From NCBI GenBank assembly GCA_947253625.1, contig CAMYAB010000009.1, positions 3,473 through 67,472 on the forward strand: DNA of 64,000 nt, read 5' to 3'. Shown in pieces: positions 51,678-59,859 of the stretch (positions are counted from its first letter, which is position 1; each line of letters opens with the position of its first letter). The notes beneath the pieces were generated by a model that had not been told where the DNA came from, made no database searches, and saw only the letters and a list, made by a program, of their open reading frames with translations. A program made the position numbers and the translations under genes. Source of the DNA: an uncultured Porphyromonadaceae bacterium (lineage in GTDB: Bacteria > Bacteroidota > Bacteroidia > Bacteroidales > Porphyromonadaceae).

Positions 51678-51774
51678 CCAAAAAAATGGCGAACCTCTGA
51701 CGCATCAACACGCTTACCCCATGTACTAGAGCGACAAGCTCCACCGAAAAGCGGACTTTGTCAGTAGGTTTGGG

Positions 51775-51782
51775 TAAATTTG
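51775..51782 (+). promoter_or_regulatory. -7 promoter element TAAATTTG
   Basis: Exact TAnnTTTG, 53 bases before the ATG of the beta-propeller lipoprotein gene. Confidence 0.6.
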
Positions 51783-51835
51783 AAGTTTGAATAGGCAAAT
51801 TTTAGTTAACCAAACAAGTACACCAACAAAAAGCG

Positions 51836-53362
51836 ATGAAACAAAAACATTATGTCCCGGCGCTACTCTCACTGGTAGCAACACTGGCACTGGCCCTAAC
51901 CGGCTGTCAAAGAGACGAAGTCAGCGATCTGCAACGAAGCATCGACGACCTCAAAAAATCACAAGAGGCGCAAGGCGAGCTCATTCAGGCTCTCCAAGTC
52001 GTGCAGGAGCTCAAAGAAAACGACACCAAGGCTTGGAACATCCAAAAATCCCAAAAAGGACTGCCCGTGACAGTGGCTACGCTGACCGATGGCAGGCTCC
52101 TTGCTGTGTCCGAGGGCGGTCTCACCCTCTTTGAAAAGAGCGAAGACGGCAAGGTCCTCATCAATAATGAGAAGACCGACAGAGAGTGGACCACCCCTAT
52201 GACCATCGAGATCTGCCCCAAGGGGGTATGGCTCATCAATGGTGAAAGTACACGCCACGCTATCCCCACCCTTGCCAAAAAGCAAAAGCCATACACCATT
52301 CAGGCAAAAGGCACCGGCTACCTCATCACTCTGGCCAATGGCAAAACCTATACGCTGGCAAAGAGTGTTGGCCTCTTTTACCTAGCCGAAGGGTCGTTCG
52401 GCAAGGGTAATGGTGAGCTGGAGTTCTTCTCTCTGGATGCTAATACCGAAAAGTACAGCCCCGTTGATGGGCTCCGTTGGCAAAAGTTCGGCGAGACCCC
52501 CAACGCATTCATCCCCTATGGCTCAAAAATCTATGTCGCTGTATCCGGGAAACAGGGTGCCAAGAATGGCTCGGTGCGTGTGCTCGACCGCACAGGCAGG
52601 CTCCTAAAGGAGATCAAGCTGGCCGCAGATGGCGGTGATCTGATGCCCAGGCAGCTTGTGGCGCACGAGGGCAAGGTGTACGTATCGGCCTACCTGGATC
52701 CGGCGGACAAGGACTACTCTTTCGTGGCACGTCTCGATACCATAGAGTACAAGCCCGAGTACGCCAAGATCACCGGCAAGCACAGCGAAGGACTTACCAC
52801 CGAGGGCAATGAACTATTCATATGTCAGTCCGGCCAAGGCAGGGACAACAAGATCGCCGTCGTAGATCTCGCCACCTTCAAGGAAAAAGAGGTCATCACT
52901 GTCGGCTACAACCCCTGCTCCATCGTGGGTGATGGCAAGGGCAACCTCTACTTCGGCACCAAAGATGTCTACGACACGACCACTTGGACAGTCTCCACAC
53001 CATCCGACCTGCACAAGATGACCGCCGCAGATCGGAAGGTCGTCAAGACCTACAACATCCGCACCGGATCACTGGCGATCCACAACGGCATACTCTACAT
53101 CACCAATATCTCCAGTTGGACCACCGGAGCCTGCGAGATCAAGAAGCTGAACACCACCGACGACACTGTGAGCGACTTTTCCAAAAAGCTCCCGCATGCC
53201 ATGTTTGCAAGTAAAGTTGCCGCCTTCGACGATGAACGTGGAGAGCTCTATATCACCCAGAGCTTGGGTAGCACAATCTTTAGATTCAAGTACGATGGCA
53301 CACTCGTGGAGAAGCTCCGCGCAAAGCAGCAAAACGGTGCCGGTGTCCTGCTGATCAAGTAA
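51836..53362 (+). CDS. Beta-propeller (YncE-like) surface lipoprotein
   Basis: A 508-residue lipoprotein with lipobox LTGC (Cys about 23), then a short coiled coil (VSDLQRSIDDLKKSQEAQGEL, shortened here as about residues 27-50). From about 165 the protein shows repeated NHL/YncE-like blades (FIPYGSKIYVAVSG; ARLDTIEYKPEYAKITG; VVDLATFKEKEVITVGYNPCSIVG; SLAIHNGILYITNISS). Similar propellers sit on the surface of Bacteroidetes and bind or present ligands for TonB receptors, but no receptor is adjacent. It has its own promoter and terminator, so it is a stand-alone unit. Confidence 0.7.
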   Translation: MKQKHYVPALLSLVATLALALTGCQRDEVSDLQRSIDDLKKSQEAQGELIQALQVVQELKENDTKAWNIQKSQKGLPVTVATLTDGRLLAVSEGGLTLFEKSEDGKVLINNEKTDREWTTPMTIEICPKGVWLINGESTRHAIPTLAKKQKPYTIQAKGTGYLITLANGKTYTLAKSVGLFYLAEGSFGKGNGELEFFSLDANTEKYSPVDGLRWQKFGETPNAFIPYGSKIYVAVSGKQGAKNGSVRVLDRTGRLLKEIKLAADGGDLMPRQLVAHEGKVYVSAYLDPADKDYSFVARLDTIEYKPEYAKITGKHSEGLTTEGNELFICQSGQGRDNKIAVVDLATFKEKEVITVGYNPCSIVGDGKGNLYFGTKDVYDTTTWTVSTPSDLHKMTAADRKVVKTYNIRTGSLAIHNGILYITNISSWTTGACEIKKLNTTDDTVSDFSKKLPHAMFASKVAAFDDERGELYITQSLGSTIFRFKYDGTLVEKLRAKQQNGAGVLLIK

Positions 53363-53439
53363 CCGGCAATGCTCGAGGGGATCTGCTCCGTGCGACACTC
53401 CATGTGAGCAAGGCCGAGACTTGATCCCGTACCAAATGA

Positions 53440-53477
53440 AGCGGAGGGTGCGCCAATATTTTGGCGCACCCTCCGCT
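53440..53477 (+). terminator. Hairpin after the propeller lipoprotein gene
   Basis: AGCGGAGGGTGCGCCAA (53440-53456) pairs perfectly with its complement at 53461-53477, loop TATT. The central GGGTG-GCCAA relates it to the GTGTGCCAAA family. Confidence 0.65.
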
Positions 53478-53506
53478 CCTATTTGTGATGCTCCTCTCCC
53501 CATAAC

Positions 53507-53545
53507 CAACAAGAGTCACACTCACGTGCGACTCTTGTTGATTTT
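53507..53545 (+). terminator. Second hairpin with T-run
   Basis: CAACAAGAGTC (53507-53517) pairs with GACTCTTGTTG (53530-53540), followed by ATTTTT. Confidence 0.6.
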
Positions 53546-53639
53546 TCCACAAAAATATTAGATTGATAGGTAAGAAAGATTGATTAGGTTTTGCTTTTTC
53601 AACAACTCAAAGATCCTATATTTTCCAAGACGAACAAAG

Positions 53640-53671
53640 AAAAAAGGAATGTTTTTCAACACTCCTTTTTT
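53640..53671 (-). terminator. Terminator of the recA operon
   Basis: AAAAAAGGA (53640-53648) pairs with TCCTTTTTT (53663-53671) with an inner TGTT/AACA stem; it is suited to either direction and lies 56 bases after the recA stop. Confidence 0.6.
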
Positions 53672-53726
53672 GTTTTGTTTTTTAATATCCACGAAGATTT
53701 TGGGGGTATAAAGAAAATTTATTTCA

Positions 53727-54812
53727 TCACCCCTGTGTCAAAGCCTCGTGTATTTTTGTTTCGATCTCTGCGCACAGATCGGGATTCTCCTCGAGGGTGG
53801 CCTTGGCGTTGTCCTTGCCTTGCCCAAGGCGGGTGTCTCCGTAGTAGTACCACGACCCGGACTTGCGGATAATCTCCAGATTCTCACCGGCATCGATGAT
53901 CTCGCCCAGCTTCTGAATCCCCTTGCCGTAGAGGATCTCAAACTCAGCTGTGCGGAATGGCGGTGCGACCTTGTTTTTGGCCACCTTTACTTTTGCCAGG
54001 TAGCCGATCTGCTCCGATTCATTGTCCTTGATGTGCTGGCCGCGACGGATATCGAGGCGGATCGTGGAGTAGTACTTCAGAGCATTGCCGCCGGTGGTTG
54101 TCTCCGGACTGCCATAGACGACACCGATCTTCTCGCGCAGCTGGTTGATGAAGATACAGGTGGTACGCGTCTTGCTGATGATCGATGCCAGCTTGCGTAG
54201 TGCCTGGCTCATCAGTCGTGCCTGTAGTCCGATCTTGTTTTCTCCCATCTCGCCGTCGATTTCGCTTCGGGGGGTCAGGGCCGCCACGGAGTCGATCACG
54301 ACTAGGTCCACCGCAGAGGAGCGTATGAGATCCTCGGCGATATCCAGGGCCTGCTCACCATTGTCCGGCTGAGAGATCCACAGCTTGGTGAGGTCCACGC
54401 CCAGTGCCTCGGCATAAAAGCGGTCAAAGGCATGCTCTGCGTCAATGATTGCCGCCAAGCCACCCAGCTTTTGGGCCTCTGCTATAGCGTGGATCGCGAG
54501 CGTCGTCTTACCGGACGACTCCGGACCGTAGATCTCCACGATACGTCCGCGCGGATACCCACCGACACCCAGAGCCATATCCAGGGTCATGGAGCCCGTG
54601 GGGATCACCTCCACGTCCTCCACACTGTTGTCAGCCATATTCATGATCGCACCTTTCCCAAAAGTCTTCTCGATCTTGCCCATGGCTGCCTTCAGTGCCT
54701 TCATCTTCTCGGCATTGGGGTCCGCTTCCTTGATCTGCTTCTTATTATCCTTAGTATCCTTATTGTCTTTCGGCTCCGAGGCCGTTTCCTTTGTTTCTTC
54801 TGCCATTGTCAT
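53727..54812 (-). CDS. recA: Recombinase RecA
   Basis: A 361-residue RecA filament protein for homologous recombination and SOS control. Walker A GPESSGKTT, the VDSVAALTPRSEID segment and the MSQALRKLA loop with NQLREKIG are all present. The first 35 residues are a polar, lysine- and acid-rich extension (KDNKDTKDNKK) longer than in many RecA proteins. The start at 54812 overlaps the stop of bcp (ATGA); ATG 54806 is an alternative. No LexA-type operator is evident. Confidence 0.97.
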   Translation of the reverse strand: MTMAEETKETASEPKDNKDTKDNKKQIKEADPNAEKMKALKAAMGKIEKTFGKGAIMNMADNSVEDVEVIPTGSMTLDMALGVGGYPRGRIVEIYGPESSGKTTLAIHAIAEAQKLGGLAAIIDAEHAFDRFYAEALGVDLTKLWISQPDNGEQALDIAEDLIRSSAVDLVVIDSVAALTPRSEIDGEMGENKIGLQARLMSQALRKLASIISKTRTTCIFINQLREKIGVVYGSPETTTGGNALKYYSTIRLDIRRGQHIKDNESEQIGYLAKVKVAKNKVAPPFRTAEFEILYGKGIQKLGEIIDAGENLEIIRKSGSWYYYGDTRLGQGKDNAKATLEENPDLCAEIETKIHEALTQG

Positions 54813-55279
54813 TTGTCTTCTTTTTGAATGATCTTCACTAGTTGCTCGCCATGGCTCATCGTCTTCAGCTCACGGCCACTGATGACTCGCTGTACGACTC
54901 CCTCCTCATCGATCAAGAAGGTCGTCCGCACCGTACCCATATAGGTGCGGCCAAACATCTTCTTCTCGCCCAAAACGCCAAAGGCCTCTAGTAGCACCTG
55001 ATCCTCATCGGCAATCAGGGGAAAGGGTAGCCGATGCTTGTCCCGAAAGCCCCGGTGACTCTTGGCCGAATCCTTGCTCACTCCGAGGACCACATAGCCC
55101 AGGTCACGTAGCTCCTGCCAGTGGTCTCGCAGACTGCATGCCTCGCCGGTACAGCCGGGGGTGTTGTCTTTGGGGTAAAAGTAGAGGATCACCTTTGAGC
55201 CCTTGAGCCCCTCTCGAGTAATCACCTGCCCGTCCTGATCCGTGCCGAGCACCTCGGGTATCCTGTCTCCCACTTTCAT
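54809..55279 (-). CDS. bcp: Thiol peroxidase / peroxiredoxin (Bcp/PrxQ type)
   Basis: A 156-residue atypical two-Cys peroxiredoxin. Peroxidatic Cys43 and resolving Cys48 lie in PGCTGEAC, the Bcp spacing. It reduces peroxides with thioredoxin, which links it to the trxB found elsewhere in the window. It overlaps both neighbours by four bases, so all three genes of the operon are coupled. Confidence 0.95.
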   Translation of the reverse strand: MKVGDRIPEVLGTDQDGQVITREGLKGSKVILYFYPKDNTPGCTGEACSLRDHWQELRDLGYVVLGVSKDSAKSHRGFRDKHRLPFPLIADEDQVLLEAFGVLGEKKMFGRTYMGTVRTTFLIDEEGVVQRVISGRELKTMSHGEQLVKIIQKEDK

Positions 55280-56472
55280 AGCTCCAGGTCAATGTCGTGG
55301 AGTTCCTCAAAGGGCAGGCCCTGCTTGGATAGCTCGGCCAGGAAAGGATCCGGGTCAAACTCCTCCACATTAAACACACCCTTGCCACTCCACAGTCCCT
55401 TGAAAAACATCAGTGCGCCCGTAGTCGCAGGCACACCGGTCGTGTAGCTGACCCCCTGTGCCCCTGTCTCGCGAAACGCCGCCTCATGCGAGCAGTTGTT
55501 GTAGATATAGTACGTATGCTCACGACCATCTTTCATCCCACGTATGCGGCATCCGATAGAGGTCTGGCCCGTATAGTTCTCACCCAGCTCCTTGGGGTCG
55601 GGTAGCACGGCTTTCAAAAACTGAATCGGCACAATCTCATGTCCCTCATAGTTGATCGGCGTGATGCTGGCCATCCCTATGTTTTGGATCACACGCAGGT
55701 GGGTCAGGTACTCCTCGCCAAAGGTCATCCAAAAGCGGGCACGGCGGAGCGTCGGGAAGTTTTTCACCAAGCTCTCCAGCTCCTCATGGTACATCAGGTA
55801 GCTCTCCCGTGGGCCGACACGAGGGTAGGTCAGTGGCTTGTGCACCGACAGAGGGTCGGTCCTGTGCCAAGCCCCATCCTCGTAGTAGCGTCCCTCCTGT
55901 GTGATTTCGCGGATATTGATCTCGGGGTTGAAGTTCGTCGCAAAGGCCTTGTGGTGGTCACCGGCATTGCAGTCCACGATATCCAGGTGTGTGATTTCGT
56001 CGAAATAATGCTTGGCCGCATAGGCGGTGAAAACACTCGTCACACCGGGGTCAAAACCACAGCCCAGGATGGCCGTCAGTCCAGCCTCCCTAAAACGGTC
56101 CTGATACGCCCACTGCCAGCTGTACTCGTACTTCGCCTCATCCAGTGGCTCGTAGTTGGCTGTATCCAGATAGTTGACCCCACACTCCAGGCAGGCATCC
56201 ATGATGGTCAGGTCCTGATACGGAAGTGCCACATTGATGACCAGCTCAGGCTTCACTTCGTTGAAAAGCGCCACCAGCTCTCGCACATTGTCCGCATCGA
56301 CTTGTGCTGTCCGGATCGGAGCATCCTGGATACGCGACGCTATGGCGTCACACTTACTTTTCGTACGACTGGCAAGCGTTATGTCCGTAAAGACCCCATG
56401 GTTCATCGCCACCTTTTTGGCCACAACCGTCCCGACACCGCCGGCACCAATGATCAGTACACGTCCTTTCAT
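55276..56472 (-). CDS. Carboxynorspermidine dehydrogenase / saccharopine-dehydrogenase-like
   Basis: A 398-residue NAD(P)-dependent enzyme that condenses a diamine with aspartate semialdehyde in the alternative (carboxyspermidine) polyamine pathway. The Rossmann GAGGVG lies at 9-14 and GCGFDPGVTSV mid-protein; YEPLDEAKY and HHKAFATNFNPEINIRE are typical of the carboxynorspermidine branch. Start 56472 (MKGRVLIIGAGG) is chosen over a frame extending to 56511. The decarboxylase partner is not in this window. It leads the operon with bcp and recA. Confidence 0.9.
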   Translation of the reverse strand: MKGRVLIIGAGGVGTVVAKKVAMNHGVFTDITLASRTKSKCDAIASRIQDAPIRTAQVDADNVRELVALFNEVKPELVINVALPYQDLTIMDACLECGVNYLDTANYEPLDEAKYEYSWQWAYQDRFREAGLTAILGCGFDPGVTSVFTAYAAKHYFDEITHLDIVDCNAGDHHKAFATNFNPEINIREITQEGRYYEDGAWHRTDPLSVHKPLTYPRVGPRESYLMYHEELESLVKNFPTLRRARFWMTFGEEYLTHLRVIQNIGMASITPINYEGHEIVPIQFLKAVLPDPKELGENYTGQTSIGCRIRGMKDGREHTYYIYNNCSHEAAFRETGAQGVSYTTGVPATTGALMFFKGLWSGKGVFNVEEFDPDPFLAELSKQGLPFEELHDIDLEL

Positions 56473-56891
56473 CTTGATATCAAAAAAAACTTCTAGGTGA
56501 TCACCCCTCAATGCTGAGGGGAATAAAATACTCTCCGAGACCTTTTCCCAATAAAAACGGTCCGGAAAAAATGGTTATTTCTCCCGGAGGTACCCGCATG
56601 TATGATGCCAAAAGCGAGGCTGAGAGTGAGGTACACTCGGGTGAGTGACCGACCCCCGACCCCGAAGACAACACTGCGGATATGGGGGCATCGCCCCCAA
56701 GAGGTCTCTCTCTCAAAGGTACTTATTTTACGCCACTTATCCCAAGTCCGCACCTCTCCCCGATTCTGCCGACTGTGGTGGAGACAAAATGAAGCGGGAG
56801 CAGAGAGGGTGAGAAAGAGCCCGAAAGCTCTCCCGGTCTCGTCGAAGATTGGTGCCTCGGTCTGGACAAATGAATCCAATGCTCAGGGGGA
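56473..56891. other. Leader region of the carboxynorspermidine dehydrogenase-recA operon
   Basis: No gene is supported. It contains a -7 element (56714-56721, minus) and a perfect CCCCTCA-ATGC-TGAGGGG hairpin at 56504-56521, so the mRNA would carry a leader of about 235 nt. Confidence 0.45.
56714..56721 (-). promoter_or_regulatory. -7 promoter element TACCTTTG (minus strand)
   Basis: Exact TAnnTTTG on the minus strand upstream of the carboxynorspermidine dehydrogenase-bcp-recA operon; rather far (about 240 bases) from the first start codon. Confidence 0.45.
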
Positions 56892-57098
56892 AAAGTCATC
56901 CCTCTGTACTTACAAACTATTTTCTCCGGCTGAAAAAGTAGAAATCACTGTGTGATTTCAATAAATCACTTAGTGATTTCTTCAGGTCACAGTGTGATTT
57001 GAATAAATCACACTGTGATTTTATCTTTTTCATGGGAGATGAGTTTCTTTTTCTCCGACCTTGTCGACTTTTTCTCCGAGAAAAAGGACTTTTCTCCC
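56892..57098 (-). repeat. Dispersed repeat, palindrome family, copy 2 (inverted)
   Basis: Four 17-bp palindromes start at 56942, 56963, 56984 and 57005, again an exact 21-bp period, with one mismatch unit (AGGTCAC-AGT-GTGATTT). Both flanks match copy 1 in inverse orientation: AGAGGGATGACTTT and AATAGTTTG on one side, GGAGAAAAAG on the other. Confidence 0.85.
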
Positions 57099-57161
57099 TC
57101 GCAACGACGGCCCAATGTTCTCTATTTGCGTGGTGTGTTTTCCCTGTGTGGGGTATGAAAA

Positions 57162-57195
57162 AGGAGGGGGCGTATCTGCGGATACGCCCCCTCCT
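57162..57195 (-). terminator. Terminator of the receptor-lipoprotein operon
   Basis: AGGAGGGGGCGTATC (57162-57176) pairs with GATACGCCCCCTCCT (57181-57195), and on the minus strand the stem is followed by T-rich sequence (A5 at about 57158-57162 on the plus strand). Confidence 0.75.
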
Positions 57196-57284
57196 CGGGG
57201 TTGTGTGAGTCACCGTCCTTGGCGCTCGCTCCCGTGGCGTGTCTGTGGCTCGGGAGAGAGGTCGGGGGGAAAAAAGTGGTGAGT

Positions 57285-58412
57285 TTACTTCTTCTTGGCT
57301 AGGCTTGCAGCCTTGACTTCAAAGTCTTTGTTGGAGTCATTGGTGTCCACGATCTTGTTGCCATCGTTTTTGCGTGTGAGCGACAGTCCGGCATACTTGC
57401 CCCAGGCGTCGTAGTTTCCTGCGACGTTTACCTTTTCGTCACCGGCATTTTGGTTGACTCCGTTGCTGCTTTGGTCGAGCTTGGCGTTGACGACCCATTG
57501 GGCATTGTCCTTGGCGGATATGGAGACGAAGTCGGTGATCCAGTCGTTGGGTAGGAAGAGGGCCCAGCGGTAGTCGGCGTAGGGGTTGTGCTTGGACTTG
57601 TAGGGTGTGGGGCGGGTGTACTTGCCTTTTTTGTCGGTCTTTCTGTTTTTGGGGTTGACCGCCATGATCGCATTGAGGAGCTCCTCGTCGGTTGTGCCCA
57701 GCCGTACGAGTGCGATGCCGGTGGAGTTGGGGAAGTCAAAGGGATCGAAGTCCTCGGCATCGTAGTCGCCTTGGATAAAGGCGGATAGGTCGAAGAATGG
57801 GGTGAGGTTGGGGACGGCGGGGTTTTCATCGTTTAGCTCGTAGTCTGCTACGGTGAGGTCGAGGAGTGCGCTAAAGTCGAGCTCTTGCTCTTCCCACTTC
57901 TCTGCCCGCTTTTTCTCGGCCTCGGTGGGGTTGATGGCCGCTGTGGCTATGATGCGTGTGTCGCCCGGCTTGAGGGTGTTTTTGCTCTCACCCTTGGGGA
58001 AGAGGTAGAGCTTGGAGATGGCCAGTGAGTCGTTGTAGACGGAGGGGGCGACAGCGTCGGAGAAGTCGGGCTTTGCCTCCGGTCTGTAGAGGGAGATGGC
58101 GATCCCCATGCCGTCCAGTGAGATGTCTTTTTTGGTGGGGTTGGTGATGCGGATGTACTTGTTGTACCGCTCTTCGCTTCCTTGTTTCCAATTGGCCTTT
58201 TTGCCGGCGGCTTTTTCGTTTGCGGTGATTGCGTGGTGGTAGTTGCCGAAGTAGTAGACCTCCTCGATGAGTAGGTCTTTGGCTTCGGTGCGGGAGTTGT
58301 CACCGCGCTTGTTGTGGGGGTTGTGTGGGCTGCGGCCGTCTCTCGTACAGCCGATCAGTGCGGCCGAGAGGAGCAGTAGTGCTGTGGTGAGTGTTGTGAA
58401 TATTTTCTTCAT
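57285..58412 (-). CDS. DUF4876-like lipoprotein
   Basis: A 375-residue lipoprotein with lipobox LIGC (Cys about 22). The segments LLIEEVYYFGN and NKYIRITNPTKKDISLDGMGI are a lamin-tail-like/DUF4876 pattern, which I recall from Bacteroidetes outer-surface proteins. The C-terminus is Lys-rich (AASLAKKK). It is the last gene of a four-gene minus-strand operon with a TonB-dependent receptor. Its function is unknown; by position it is an outer-membrane partner in uptake. Confidence 0.6.
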   Translation of the reverse strand: MKKIFTTLTTALLLLSAALIGCTRDGRSPHNPHNKRGDNSRTEAKDLLIEEVYYFGNYHHAITANEKAAGKKANWKQGSEERYNKYIRITNPTKKDISLDGMGIAISLYRPEAKPDFSDAVAPSVYNDSLAISKLYLFPKGESKNTLKPGDTRIIATAAINPTEAEKKRAEKWEEQELDFSALLDLTVADYELNDENPAVPNLTPFFDLSAFIQGDYDAEDFDPFDFPNSTGIALVRLGTTDEELLNAIMAVNPKNRKTDKKGKYTRPTPYKSKHNPYADYRWALFLPNDWITDFVSISAKDNAQWVVNAKLDQSSNGVNQNAGDEKVNVAGNYDAWGKYAGLSLTRKNDGNKIVDTNDSNKDFEVKAASLAKKK

Positions 58413-58440
58413 ACTAAATAATTATTTTGTTTTGGGTTGT

Positions 58441-59841
58441 TTACAAAAACCATGAGGCGAAGCCTCCGTTGTTGCCGTGTGTCATGACTTTTTTGACCTC
58501 ATTGAAGGCTTTTTCGGGGGTGAGTCCGATCTCTCGTGCGAGGTGGACGTAGTAGGGTTCGTTGTAGTCGGCACAGGTGGGGTCGGAGTCGTCCATGTTG
58601 GTGTAGACCTTGATGGGGATGTTGAATCGAATGATCTCGGTCCACTGTGGTCCGGGTGCGTAGTATGGGTCGCAGACTTTGGTCGCTTTTCCGAAGGGCT
58701 CTTGTGCGTTGTTTTTGGGCATGTCTTTGGCCGTCTTGGTGCCTTTTTGGCACTTCATCACCCGTACCGATAGATAGAACTGTGGCAGGAGGGTGTGGGT
58801 GCGGGAGTAGATGGTGCTACCGGTTATGCTGGGTTTGGAGCGCTCGATGGGCCACTCTCCCTCCTTGTAGTCGTTGTAGCCGTTGATGCCTTGGCCGATG
58901 CTGTAGTACTTGTCGAGCATGTCGAAACGTAGGTGCCCTTTTAGTCCCACATTGTCTTGGTCGTAGCAGGGGTCGGCTCCGTAGTAGTTGGTCCGAGTGG
59001 ATGGGGGGAGCAGGCGGAGGTTGAAGAGCTCGGTCGCTCCATCGCCCATGTCTTCCTGTGTCCAGGTGTCGCGATAGGTGTAGGTGAATAGGTTGGGGGT
59101 CGCTTGTGCGCGTTCGTCCCTGGTCTTGAACTTGCTGTAGAAGGGCGACACGATTGGTTGCTCCTCTTGGTAGGCTTTTTCGTTGAGCTGGCCGTGGCGG
59201 ACTGTGCCAAACTTTTGCGGATCGTCCATTCCGTTTCGGAAGCGTACATCGAGTAGGTCGTAGGGTCGGCCGTGACTGTCGAGGTCGCTGATGGTGTAGA
59301 AGATCTGGTACTCGTCGGAGTGGCTGTAGATGTTGTCGTTGATCCGATTGCCGTTTTTGTCAAAGAAGTAGAGGCAGAGGCCCCACAGCTTGTTGACTCC
59401 CCCGATGATACGTATGTAGTCTCGACCGACCCCGCCTCGCTCACTCTCTTGGTACGAGATGGTGCTCCACTTTAGGACCTCTACGTCGGTACCGCTCGGG
59501 CGGTTGTAGGCAAAGGCAAACATCTCTTGTCGCCAAGGGGCTTTGGTGTAGACAAAGTTGCCGTGGAGGAGGTCGCCCCCGTGTGGGTGCCCTTCCTTGA
59601 ACATCACGAGGCAGGAGGCCCAGTTGTCAAAAGCACCGCCTTTGTCGGGATTGGGGATGTCGGTTGTCACCTTTGGAGGGGTGATGGTGTCTGCGGCTGA
59701 GGTGGGCATCTTGTGCTGGATAGCCGGGCTCTCGTCGTAGTCGAAGTCGATCTTGCCGAATAGGAAGGTCTGGCAACTCGATAGGAGGCAGAGGCAGGCG
59801 ATGACTGCCGAGAGGGTATGTATGGTTGTGTTGCGTTTCAT
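58441..59841 (-). CDS. Lipoprotein of the receptor operon (paralogue pair, second)
   Basis: A 466-residue lipoprotein with lipobox LSSC (Cys about 23). FAFAYNRPSGTDVEVLKWS, GLCLYFFDKNGNRIND and LFTYTYRDT resemble segments of the next upstream protein (GLELNYFDINGNNIN, LFTYEYRDT), so the two are paralogues. No known domain is evident to me. In this operon it likely binds or presents the ligand at the cell surface. It lies 28 bases from the last gene and 18 from its paralogue. Confidence 0.6.
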   Translation of the reverse strand: MKRNTTIHTLSAVIACLCLLSSCQTFLFGKIDFDYDESPAIQHKMPTSAADTITPPKVTTDIPNPDKGGAFDNWASCLVMFKEGHPHGGDLLHGNFVYTKAPWRQEMFAFAYNRPSGTDVEVLKWSTISYQESERGGVGRDYIRIIGGVNKLWGLCLYFFDKNGNRINDNIYSHSDEYQIFYTISDLDSHGRPYDLLDVRFRNGMDDPQKFGTVRHGQLNEKAYQEEQPIVSPFYSKFKTRDERAQATPNLFTYTYRDTWTQEDMGDGATELFNLRLLPPSTRTNYYGADPCYDQDNVGLKGHLRFDMLDKYYSIGQGINGYNDYKEGEWPIERSKPSITGSTIYSRTHTLLPQFYLSVRVMKCQKGTKTAKDMPKNNAQEPFGKATKVCDPYYAPGPQWTEIIRFNIPIKVYTNMDDSDPTCADYNEPYYVHLAREIGLTPEKAFNEVKKVMTHGNNGGFASWFL

Positions 59842-59859
59842 GCCTAGGTCGTTCTGCGA

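Larger units (their letters stand above)
53363..53726. other. Intergenic stretch between propeller lipoprotein and recA
   Basis: It holds three hairpins (53440, 53507 and 53640) and AT-rich sequence; no gene or other RNA is seen. Confidence 0.5.
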
